From assembly GCA_018401115.1 (NCBI GenBank), contig JAGYKX010000002.1, forward strand, positions 37,393-101,392: DNA of 64,000 nucleotides. Reading direction: 5' to 3'. The position numbers and the translations under genes are program-made. This document shows positions 58,417 through 64,000 of this stretch, one piece after another (position 1 is the first letter of the stretch; the number at the start of each line of letters is the position of its first letter). This DNA comes from Flavobacteriaceae bacterium (GTDB lineage: Bacteria; Bacteroidota; Bacteroidia; Flavobacteriales; Flavobacteriaceae). The notes under the pieces were generated by a model. It saw nothing but the letters and a program-made list of their open reading frames with translations, did no database searches and was not told the DNA's origin.

Positions 58417-58493
58417 AACTTTTTTACTGTAATAGTGTCACTATTTTAGAAATTCACCAATACACTATATATTTCTTAAACCTAACGCACAAA

Positions 58494-58523
58494 AAAAGCC
58501 TTTACATTGCTGTAAAGGCTTTG
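58494..58523 (+). terminator. Intrinsic terminator after the propeller gene
   Basis: The arms AAAGCCTTTACA and TGTAAAGGCTTT form a perfect 12-bp stem with loop TTGC, preceded by an A run and followed by TTGTCTTTT. It lies 78 bases after the propeller gene stop and could also work on the other strand. Confidence 0.78.
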
Positions 58524-58534
58524 TCTTTTGCTCC

Positions 58535-58556
58535 CCCTCTTGACAGAAGTTGCAGC
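58535..58556. repeat. 22-bp direct repeat, copy A (left border of the PadR module)
   Basis: Contains TTGACAGAAGTTGCAGC; copy B at 59547-59568 agrees at 20 of 22 positions in the same orientation. The two copies are about 1.0 kb apart and enclose only the PadR regulator and its membrane partner. The adjoining GCTCCCCCTCTTG resembles the 3' end of a tRNA gene read on the minus strand. Confidence 0.7.
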
Positions 58557-58602
58557 AATAACAACTATTTGGAAACCTTAAAAGTGACTTCTTTAGAATT
58601 AG

Positions 58603-59022
58603 TTAATCAAAGATTTGATCGCGATTAATTCCTTTGATGGAAGACTTTGCGCATTGTCTAAATTTTATATAGTGTACTGTTAGTCCTAATCCCCAAAAAA
58701 GTAAAGTATAGTCTAAAATTGATCGAGGCTCGTATTCTGAAAGAAGTCCGCCAAAATAAAACCCATAAGAAACCACGAAAAACACGGAAAAGGTAGAGAG
58801 GTGGTAGTAGAAGGAATCGTTGATGGGAAGTTCTCTCCATTGTTTTAAACCGAAATATCTTCCTGTGAAGTACATCGTAAAGAAAAATACGACGGGAGGT
58901 AGAATTGCCAAATTCCAATATTCATTCTCAAATATGTTCGATAGCGCAACTCGAAATAACACATTCCAAAGTGAAATAATGGCTATAAATCCAAGTAAGT
59001 TTTTATTTTGTTTAGGTATCAT
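58603..59022 (-). CDS. Small membrane protein paired with a PadR regulator
   Basis: A 139-residue protein with four predicted membrane segments (LLGFIAIISLWNVLFRVAL, LAILPPVVFFFTMYFTG, YHLSTFSVFFVVSYGFYFG, LDYTLLFWGLGLTVHYI) and a basic C-terminus. The start overlaps the PadR gene stop by 4 bases (ATGA), so it is translationally coupled. PadR regulators often control a neighbouring membrane protein or transporter. I recognise no named family. Confidence 0.72.
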   Translation of the reverse strand: MIPKQNKNLLGFIAIISLWNVLFRVALSNIFENEYWNLAILPPVVFFFTMYFTGRYFGLKQWRELPINDSFYYHLSTFSVFFVVSYGFYFGGLLSEYEPRSILDYTLLFWGLGLTVHYIKFRQCAKSSIKGINRDQIFD

Positions 59023-59375
59023 GGTTTAATATTTAAAAGGTTAGCTATTTTGTTAGAGTGTAACAAACTGATATTTCTTTCTGCAAATTTTTCAAACAGT
59101 ACATGGCCATTAGATGAAAGTTGATAGTATTTACGATCAGGACCTGAGTTTCCTGGTTTGAGCGAATACTCGACAATTTCTAAATGCTGAAATTTTCTAA
59201 GACTTCGATATAAGCTTTGTTCATCGTATGAAATCGTTCCCTCAGAAAATTCATGAATGAACTCACGGATTTCATCCACATATTTTTCTCCATGTTTTAG
59301 TGAGAGAAAGAGCCAGAATGTTAGTTGTCCCTTCTTGTACGTTTCTTCCCAAATACTTAATAATTCGTCTATCAT
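59019..59375 (-). CDS. PadR-family transcriptional regulator
   Basis: A 118-residue winged-helix protein: LLSIWEETYKKGQLTFWLF, then HGEKYVDEIREFI, SYDEQSLYRSLRKFQHLEIV (recognition helix), and the wing GNSGPDRKYYQLSSNG. The C-terminal dimer helix is short. It probably represses its own operon. A perfect 8-bp inverted repeat overlaps the transcription start just upstream (59383-59405). Confidence 0.85.
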   Translation of the reverse strand: MIDELLSIWEETYKKGQLTFWLFLSLKHGEKYVDEIREFIHEFSEGTISYDEQSLYRSLRKFQHLEIVEYSLKPGNSGPDRKYYQLSSNGHVLFEKFAERNISLLHSNKIANLLNIKP

Positions 59376-59382
59376 ATTATTG

Positions 59383-59434
59383 GTACTATACTATTGATAT
59401 AGTACAAATATAAAAAAATTTCATACACCCTCAA
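59383..59434 (-). promoter_or_regulatory. Consensus promoter and operator of the PadR operon
   Basis: On the minus strand TTG (59432-59434), a 19-base spacer and TATATTTG (59405-59412) match the Bacteroidota consensus perfectly. Immediately downstream, GTACTATA and TATAGTAC (59383-59405) form a perfect 8-bp inverted repeat with a 7-base spacer covering the expected start of transcription. This is the expected layout of an autorepressed PadR operon. Confidence 0.75.
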
Positions 59435-59436
59435 AC

Positions 59437-59513
59437 AAAAAAACCGCTACACTATAACAGTATAAGGGTTTTATCATTTTGGCCAACGCGCCAGCTCGCT
59501 CCTTCGCTAAAAA
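59437..59513. repeat. Dispersed hairpin repeat, copy 1
   Basis: Begins AAAAAAACCGCTACACTATA and continues through AACAGTATAAGGGTTTT into a GC-rich part with TCGCTCCTTCGCTAAAA. Copy 2 (62155-62230) is nearly identical over about 75 bases; copy 3 (62917-62955) keeps only the hairpin part. The A-rich and T-rich arms make an imperfect terminator-like stem. The 59376-59670 interval holds this element, copy B of the 22-bp repeat and no gene. Confidence 0.8.
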
Positions 59514-59546
59514 TGTCCGCAGGAAATTTTCCTTACGCTCGGCCGT

Positions 59547-59568
59547 CCCTATTGTCAGAAGTTGCAGC
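59547..59568. repeat. 22-bp direct repeat, copy B (right border of the PadR module)
   Basis: Contains TTGTCAGAAGTTGCAGC, in direct orientation with copy A at 58535-58556 (20 of 22 matches). It follows the GC-rich end of dispersed repeat copy 1, so the composite element here is hairpin, GC-rich spacer, 22-mer. Confidence 0.7.
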
Positions 59569-59670
59569 CTGAACTTTGTGTTTTAATGAATTAGGTTCTC
59601 AATATATAATGGGGTTTTGAATGTTTCAACTTAAAAGAGGCTATCAGATTATTGGGCTTTCTTGTACTTA

Positions 59671-60051
59671 TTATAGTAAGGCGTGTAGGTAATTTGCAGT
59701 ATCGTTAAGTCCATTTTTTCGAAACCTATCTAAAATCTCAAACTCATCAAGGTTAGAATTTGTCCTATTGAGAACAAGAGCCCTAAAGGCTTCGATTGCC
59801 AGGTTGTTGTTGAGGTCTATTGTGTCCGTTAGAAAGTCGTCCGCCGTTTTGGCTGTTAAACCAAAACTAGATAGATAATCATTTGGAAAGTCTTTGATGT
59901 TATTGGTCACGATTACGTTGGCATTTGTTTTTATTGCTGCTGCGAGAACGTGTCGATCTTTTTCGTCTGGTAATTTAAGTGTGTCAACTAATGATTCATA
60001 GTTTTCAATGAGCGCATCAGGAAATTTACGTGTTAAGCTTCGTTCAAAATT
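59671..60051 (-). pseudogene. PIN-domain protein lacking its N-terminal catalytic half
   Basis: The readable homology begins NFERSLTRKFPDALIENYES and continues LVDTLKLPDEKDRHVLAAAI, NANVIVTNNIKDFP, which matches the C-terminal half of PIN_3-type RNases. Normal members have about 75 more residues in front, with the first catalytic Asp; here that region is replaced by AT-rich sequence overlapping the next gene. Later acidic residues (DEKD, D of NNIKDFP) are kept. A nuclease of this form would be inactive. Possibly once part of a toxin-antitoxin system. Confidence 0.72.
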
Positions 60052-60106
60052 ATATATAGTCAAAAAATAAGAGTTATTATATCGACAGAGATTTTGAAGA
60101 CTAAAC

Positions 60107-60328
60107 TTATTTACCAAGTTTTTTAGATGCTTTTTCAAGGTCTTTAAAAGACTTGTTAACATCCTCTATTGCCTTTTTACTTGTTCTGTTACTATCCTTT
60201 AATTGTATTTCTTTTCCACAAATACAATTAACCATAACTTCCTCTGCAACTTGTTTAAGAGTTACTGAGATTGAATGTTTACAGTCGGGACAATCAATTT
60301 TTACAGATTCTTTACCAATATCAATCAT
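60107..60328 (-). CDS. Small zinc-ribbon-like protein
   Basis: A 73-residue protein: IDCPDCKHSISVTL and MVNCICGKEIQL give four Cys in two C-x2-C/C-x-C knuckles, then a Lys-rich helical tail (NKSFKDLEKASKKLGK). It may bind zinc. It lies 3 bases after the DUF2188 frame and downstream of the toxin-antitoxin pair, probably in the same transcript. Function unknown. Confidence 0.62.
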   Translation of the reverse strand: MIDIGKESVKIDCPDCKHSISVTLKQVAEEVMVNCICGKEIQLKDSNRTSKKAIEDVNKSFKDLEKASKKLGK

Positions 60329-60331
60329 ATT

Positions 60332-60568
60332 TTAGTGTTTTTTGTCTTTTGGAGGATTCGGGTCGTTACCAAAACTATTTTTATTTTGAATTTTACCGTT
60401 CTTGTCAAGTACTGTTAATTCAGATTTTTGATTCTTAGCGATACTTGTACCTTATTTTACTGCTTCAGCTTTAGTTACCGTTTTTACGGTTAACTTATTA
60501 TTTCCTTCGCCTTTGACACCCCAACCCTCTTTAGTTGGAACAACGTATTGATTTTTTCCTTTTGCCAT
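60332..60568 (-). pseudogene. DUF2188-like small protein with an in-frame stop
   Basis: One frame of 79 codons from ATG 60568: MAKGKNQYVVPTKEGWGVKG, VTKAEAVK, TAA (60452-60454), then GTSIAKNQKSELTVLDKNGK and GNDPNPPKDKKH. Both halves match DUF2188 (often ending YGNDP.PPKDK), so a single substitution turned a sense codon such as AAA or GAA into TAA. The gene lies 7 bases after the RelE-type toxin. Function unknown; stop-codon or base-call status should be confirmed. Confidence 0.75.
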
Positions 60569-60575
60569 TGCTAAA

Positions 60576-60920
60576 CTATTTAAAGTTGTTTAAAATTCTT
60601 TCTTTGTCTTCAATCTCCTTACTATTCTTATGATATAACTCGATAAAAACAATTTTATTTTCTTTAGGAAAATGAGCATAAATTAATCTTAAACCGGAGT
60701 TTACTCCCCTTCCTTTCATTGATTTACATGCTATTTTTTTAACCTTTATAACACATGTTTTTAATCCCAAATCATCAATCCTAAAACTGAATGGCGGTCT
60801 CTCATCAGGAGAGACCTCTAGCACACGCTTTACTATGCCCAAATCATCATTCAACGTTCGGTACTTTTTTGTTAGGGTTTTTAAATCCTTTTTAAACTCA
60901 GCTAATTCTTCAAAGGTCAT
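60576..60920 (-). CDS. RelE/ParE-superfamily toxin
   Basis: A 114-residue protein with the RelE-like pattern: an N-terminal helical pair (FEELAEFKKDLKTLTKKYRT), then strands SFRIDDLGLKTCVIKVKKIA, SGLRLIYAHFPKENKIVFIE and LYHKNSKEI. Arg and Lys in the strands could act in mRNA cleavage. Its ATG overlaps the stop of the Panacea gene (TAATG), typical of toxin-antitoxin coupling with the antitoxin first. The expected effect is inhibition of translation. Confidence 0.78.
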   Translation of the reverse strand: MTFEELAEFKKDLKTLTKKYRTLNDDLGIVKRVLEVSPDERPPFSFRIDDLGLKTCVIKVKKIACKSMKGRGVNSGLRLIYAHFPKENKIVFIELYHKNSKEIEDKERILNNFK

Positions 60921-61738
60921 TATTCTTCATTTTCTTCTCCGTAGTTTCTCACAGAGAAAGGTGTGTCTCTATAAAACGCTAGTTCATAATTAATTTCTTC
61001 TCCATCTTTAGATGCTAACCAGGGCATATCTTTGTGAGAGTAATTACTAATTGCAGATGCAGACCAATCACTCATTTGTTCAATCACTCTGTCAATTACT
61101 TCTTTTTCACTTGCTTTCAATTCCGTTAAATCTGCTTTTTCTAAAGGAAGATAACGAGTTTGTGGATATCCATGATATTCTGTTTTTACCCTTTGTAACT
61201 GCTCTTTATCTATCATTTGATTTATAATAGTATCCATTTTTTGAGGAACAGGGCCAAATGGTAGTTTGCGATATTTTGCACCGGTTAAGTGCTCTTCATA
61301 CAACTCATAATAATTGAAATCAGAGAAGTATAAAAGTTTATAGAGTACTGTCTCTCCAACATTCGGCTTACCAGCACATCTTTCAAGGATATATAATAAT
61401 ACATTTTTGAACTTCCCTACTTGTAGTGTTGGCACGGAAATACGTTCATTATCTTCTTTAGACTTTGATTCTGTTTTTCCCTCAACATCCTGATTTACAT
61501 TGAAGTCTTTAGACATAAATTCATCTAATGAAAATTCTAATTTCAGAGATAATTTTTGCAATTCAAGTATGTCAACACCTCTGTTACCTAATTCAATTTG
61601 AGCTAATGATGACCTTGAAATTTTGACACTTTTCGCCAAATCTTCTTGAGATAATCCCTTAATTTTTCGAAGCTCTGTAACCCTTTGACCAATTTGCTTC
61701 TTTGACAATTTTGTGTTCATTTCGGTTTGATTTTTCAT
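60920..61738 (-). CDS. Panacea (DUF4065) antitoxin with N-terminal XRE domain
   Basis: About 272 residues from the ATG at 61738; another start at 61783 adds 15 unlikely residues. Residues about 8-65 are an XRE helix-turn-helix (GQRVTELRKIKGLSQEDLA, SRSSLAQIELGNRGVDI). Residues about 125-250 are the Panacea domain (NVGETVLYKLLYFSDFNYYE, YRKLPFGPVPQKMD). Panacea antitoxins are known to neutralise very different toxins; here the partner is RelE-like. The HTH should repress the operon. Confidence 0.85.
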   Translation of the reverse strand: MKNQTEMNTKLSKKQIGQRVTELRKIKGLSQEDLAKSVKISRSSLAQIELGNRGVDILELQKLSLKLEFSLDEFMSKDFNVNQDVEGKTESKSKEDNERISVPTLQVGKFKNVLLYILERCAGKPNVGETVLYKLLYFSDFNYYELYEEHLTGAKYRKLPFGPVPQKMDTIINQMIDKEQLQRVKTEYHGYPQTRYLPLEKADLTELKASEKEVIDRVIEQMSDWSASAISNYSHKDMPWLASKDGEEINYELAFYRDTPFSVRNYGEENEE

Positions 61739-62154
61739 AATACTGAAGTACAAAGATAATGAAAAAGTTCTAAAAATAAACATTATGTTGTTTAGTAATA
61801 AAACATTTTAGTTTTATTGATGAATTTTAATCAAGTTTCTTAAAACAACTGTAAGGGTCCCCAAAAACCGATCTATTGAAAATCAGAAAAAGTGGACAAT
61901 ACTTAATTTACTAATACAAAATCTTCAATCATTAAACCGCTGCCCCTTTAGTCACATAGGTCATTGTTTGCAGTTTGCAGACAATTTGGAAAACAATGAC
62001 AAATAATGAACAAAAACGAAAGCATAGTCGGTGTTTTTGTCACTCAAAATATGGTCATGTTGGGGTGTATTAGGACACTAATTTTCATCTGATATCCTAT
62101 GAATAAATAGATTATTTAATTTGACTATCAAGCGGTTAAGTCGGATTGTATGGC

Positions 62155-62230
62155 AAAAAAACCGCTACACTATAACAGTATAAGGGTTTTATCATTTCGG
62201 CCAGCGCGCCATCTCGCCCCTTCGCTAAAA
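62155..62230. repeat. Dispersed hairpin repeat, copy 2
   Basis: Begins AAAAAAACCGCTACACTATA and continues AACAGTATAAGGGTTTT and TCGCCCCTTCGCTAAAA, almost the same as copy 1 at 59437-59513 and in the same orientation. It lies between the toxin-antitoxin operon and the PepSY gene. Confidence 0.8.
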
Positions 62231-62249
62231 TAGTCCACTGGACTATTTT
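62227..62249. repeat. 23-base near-perfect palindrome
   Basis: AAAATAGTCCA and TGGACTATTTT are perfect 11-bp inverted arms around a single C. It directly follows the conserved part of repeat copy 2; copy 1 has an imperfect counterpart there (AAAAATGTCC...GGAAATTTT). Confidence 0.75.
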
Positions 62250-62303
62250 CTAACGCTTGGGCGCCTCATTGGGCTCTTCTCGCCCTTCGAGGTGGAGCAA
62301 AAC

Positions 62304-62846
62304 TTATTGTTTCCTTGATTTTAATTTTTTTGGTAAATACCAAAGAAAGACACCTGAAATGGACATAAAAATAAGTCCGATTGATATAAGAGAGCTGTAT
62401 GTAATTTTTGAGATGTTCGACTTGGTTATAAAATAGTCGATAATTGAACCATCATGAATTTTCTCGATTATGGTATCGACTCTTGAGCTTACAGAAAGTA
62501 TTTTACCACTTGAAACATCTATTTGTAACTCTGTGAAGTGATTCGAGAAAAGTACCTTAGCTACACCTTTTGTTGGTCTAATATCTATTCTGTCAATAAT
62601 CGTATCTAATTCAAGCTTATTGTAGATATAATCCTTTGATATTGAGTCTATTTCTTTTAAACTGATCCAATTTGAATCTTTAGGAGAATCTGTAATAACA
62701 ATTTCTGGCTTTAGATGCAGCACATCTTTTAATGCTAATAAAATTCCTGTAACAGAAATAATAAGAAAAAAGATTAGGAATACATATCCTATACGACGGT
62801 GATAAACTCTGAATTTTCGAGCGTATAGAACGATTTTATCTTTCAT
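62304..62846 (-). CDS. PepSY-associated membrane protein
   Basis: A 180-residue protein. An N-terminal basic stretch (ARKFRVYHRRIG) precedes a TM (YVFLIFFLIISVTGILLAL), then a periplasmic PepSY-like region of about 90 residues (IDIRPTKGVAKVLFSNHFTE, IDVSSGKILSVSSRVD), and a second TM (LISIGLIFMSISGVFLWYLP). This layout is typical of small PepSY-TM proteins that often function near iron or redox systems. It is a single gene bounded by repeat copies 2 and 3. Confidence 0.82.
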   Translation of the reverse strand: MKDKIVLYARKFRVYHRRIGYVFLIFFLIISVTGILLALKDVLHLKPEIVITDSPKDSNWISLKEIDSISKDYIYNKLELDTIIDRIDIRPTKGVAKVLFSNHFTELQIDVSSGKILSVSSRVDTIIEKIHDGSIIDYFITKSNISKITYSSLISIGLIFMSISGVFLWYLPKKLKSRKQ

Positions 62847-62916
62847 TCCACAAAGTTAGTAAAAGAAGTATAAGTTGCTGATTTATATTTGGATATTGTA
62901 GATACTGCATTTAAAA

Positions 62917-62955
62917 CAAAAAACCGCTACACTATAAGAGTATAACGGTTTTATT
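62917..62955. repeat. Dispersed hairpin repeat, copy 3
   Basis: Contains AAAAAACCGCTACACTATAA, then GAGTATAACGGTTTTAT. Compared with copies 1 and 2 the right arm changes from AGGG to ACGG, which restores pairing with CCG and gives a 7-bp outer stem. The GC-rich part is absent. It lies between the PepSY and AraC genes and could act as a terminator in both directions. Confidence 0.75.
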
Positions 62956-63029
62956 TAGATGGTTGTTGTGCCTGGTTGCGGAGAAGTGTGTTGGTTTTCA
63001 GGGTATATATAAATGATGAAAAACGACAA

Positions 63030-63812
63030 TTAGTTGATAGACTTAACATAATCACTCACAGATACTCCAATGAACTTTCTAAAATTATTGTAAAAGGTTA
63101 TTCTAGATTTAAAGCCAACTTTTTTACTTAAAGAATCTACCGTAAAGGAATCTAAGTAACCATTATTTAATAGCCTTACTGATTGATTAATCTTTATTGC
63201 GTTTTTATACTCTGTGCTACTTAGAAAGTTGTGATAGGCAAACAAAAGCTTTACTTGATACTCAGGAACTTTTAGAGTCTTAGAAATAAATCTTTTATCT
63301 AATTCATTGTCCTTAATAAATTCATAATTACTCTCAAGGTTTATGATTTTATCAATTAAAGAAGTTACATCTAATTTATTATAAAGGGCTTGATCACTTA
63401 GCTGTATTTTTTTTAGTCTTTTTGAACTCCAAAAAAGTATCATTTCATTTTTTAAAATAGAGAATTTAGATGCAGAAACAAATAAATCTTTATTAAGAAT
63501 TACATAAGCTAAAATTAAAATCCATCCTATAGAACCTAGAGCTAAAGCAGTATTAAAATCAAAGTTCTCTCTTGTGCCAATAAATAGGAATATTTGTGTA
63601 ATTAAAATAATTAAGCTCGAAAGTTTAGCAAATAACAACAGTAAGAGATAAACTTTAATCTTCTCCTTTCTTAATTTTTCAATCAAATTGAAATCTTCTC
63701 TTTGAAGATAATTAATAACTAATAGTACTGACTTAACAAAATAAAAAAAATAGAAGCCAATAGTGAATACTCCAAAATATGTTCTTGGTATCTCAGCTAT
63801 AGACAAAAACAA
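63030..63812 (-). pseudogene. AraC-family regulator with membrane N-terminus, 5' truncated
   Basis: The 260-residue frame has three or four hydrophobic segments (FGVFTIGFYFFYFVKSVLLV, VYLLLLLFAKLSSLIILI, LGSIGWILILAYVIL) and a C-terminal AraC domain (FISKTLKVPEYQVKLLFAYH, then SKKVGFKSRITFYNNFRKFIG). Related proteins have about 360-390 residues with more N-terminal membrane helices. No ATG exists before residue 130; the frame only begins at a TTG or runs into a stop at 63837-63839, next to an integrase fragment on the other strand. The 5' end appears lost. Confidence 0.68.
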
Positions 63813-64000
63813 AATTGAAATAACAGCAGATTTATCTTATATAAAACTATCAGGTAGCAGAAATAAGTCAGGAAGGAATAGAATAGTTCCTGTACCGACT
63901 TATATAAAAGAACTGTTGAATAAAGGAGATAATAACCTCAACATATTTACAGGAACAACAAAGGCTCCAAATCCTGACTATTTTAAGACCATTTGGGGGC
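63811..64000 (+). pseudogene. Tyrosine recombinase (integrase) fragment, runs off the right edge
   Basis: The open translation KIEITADLSYIKLSGSRNKS, GRNRIVPVPTYIKELL, NIFTGTTKAPNPDYFKTIWG matches the beta-sheet region and following helix of the catalytic domain of phage-type integrases, including the Lys-containing hairpin and the R-x-VP strand. The frame has no start codon (TAG at 63751-63753 upstream), so the N-terminal and first catalytic parts are missing. The gene continues beyond 64000, so whether the 3' part is intact is unknown. Confidence 0.7.

Larger units (their letters stand above)
61739..62303. other. Gene-poor AT-rich interval
   Basis: No convincing gene in either strand. It contains the upstream region of the Panacea operon (61739-61800, very AT-rich), a stretch without recognisable content to about 62150, and dispersed repeat copy 2 with its palindrome (62155-62290). 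Confidence 0.6.

Noticed and set aside
60052..60162. N-terminal extension of the PIN-like frame
   Set aside because: It overlaps the zinc-ribbon gene and shows no PIN similarity; the frame is open by chance.
58535..62290. Integron attC sites
   Set aside because: The GC-rich repeats have inverted segments, but I could not identify clear core-site pairs (RYYYAAC/GTTRRRY) in the expected places, and no integron-type integrase is visible. The cassette-like idea is kept only as a broader finding.
59376..62955. CRISPR array
   Set aside because: The repeats are few, kilobases apart and not separated by uniform spacers; no cas genes are present.

Overview
The window looks like a chromosomal segment of a marine member of the Bacteroidota, most likely Flavobacteriaceae. 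The evidence is Bacteroidota-type promoters (TTG-N18/19-TAnnTTTG), a remnant of a type IX secretion sorting domain, many SPII lipoproteins and DUF families typical of that group (DUF3570, DUF4266, DUF6428, DUF6503, DUF2490), an S9 dipeptidyl peptidase, a VPS10/BNR-repeat protein, and GH16/GH13 enzymes. Genus and species cannot be read from the sequence.

Layout. 0-3.8 kb: a five-gene minus-strand cluster (Rieske, thioredoxin, ApbE flavin transferase, DUF4266 Gly/Cys lipoprotein, DUF3570 barrel), facing the end of a second Rieske gene at the left edge. 3.9-7.5 kb: small hypothetical, tRNA-Arg(CCU), DUF4956-DUF2490 pair, DUF6503 lipoprotein, PHP phosphodiesterase. 7.6-11.3 kb: 5-oxoproline operon (atypical NRAMP-family transporter, pxpA, pxpB, pxpC). 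11.3-14.7 kb: NAD de novo operon nadA-nadB-nadC. 14.9-25.4 kb: secreted metalloprotease, broken porin, vanadium-haloperoxidase-type protein, VPS10/BNR protein, barrel protein and a membrane protein/XRE regulator/DUF6503 operon. 25.6-38.8 kb: Pit phosphate transporter, amidase, S9 peptidase, truncated pirin, katG with a frameshift, M20 amidohydrolase and a frameshifted SDR. 38.8-42.9 kb: PhnA-like protein, arsenic operon (arsR, DUF6428, arsC-like, acr3) and a frameshifted TIM-barrel protein. 43-53.3 kb: PEP carboxylase, GH16, alpha-amylase, ArsM, RND/MMPL transporter, frameshifted indoleamine 2,3-dioxygenase, DUF2147. 53.3-64 kb: AT-rich accessory region with gene remnants, GapN-type dehydrogenase, TlpA plus a CDCC-motif propeller lipoprotein, a PadR module, a Panacea/RelE toxin-antitoxin operon, a PepSY protein, a truncated AraC regulator and an integrase fragment, separated by a family of hairpin-bearing repeats.

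The window is rich in damaged genes. Three conserved genes (katG, the TIM-barrel protein, IDO) each lack one base in an A or T run. An SDR gene has a one-base gain or two-base loss, and a porin and a DUF2188 gene carry single in-frame stops. The homopolymer losses may be assembly error, and reads should be checked before calling them pseudogenes. The pirin deletion, T9SS-domain stub, cupin, XRE, PIN and AraC remnants cannot be explained that way. The two most interesting regions are the flavin/Rieske cluster on the left and the repeat-bounded module array on the right. No CRISPR array, rRNA or complete insertion sequence was seen.
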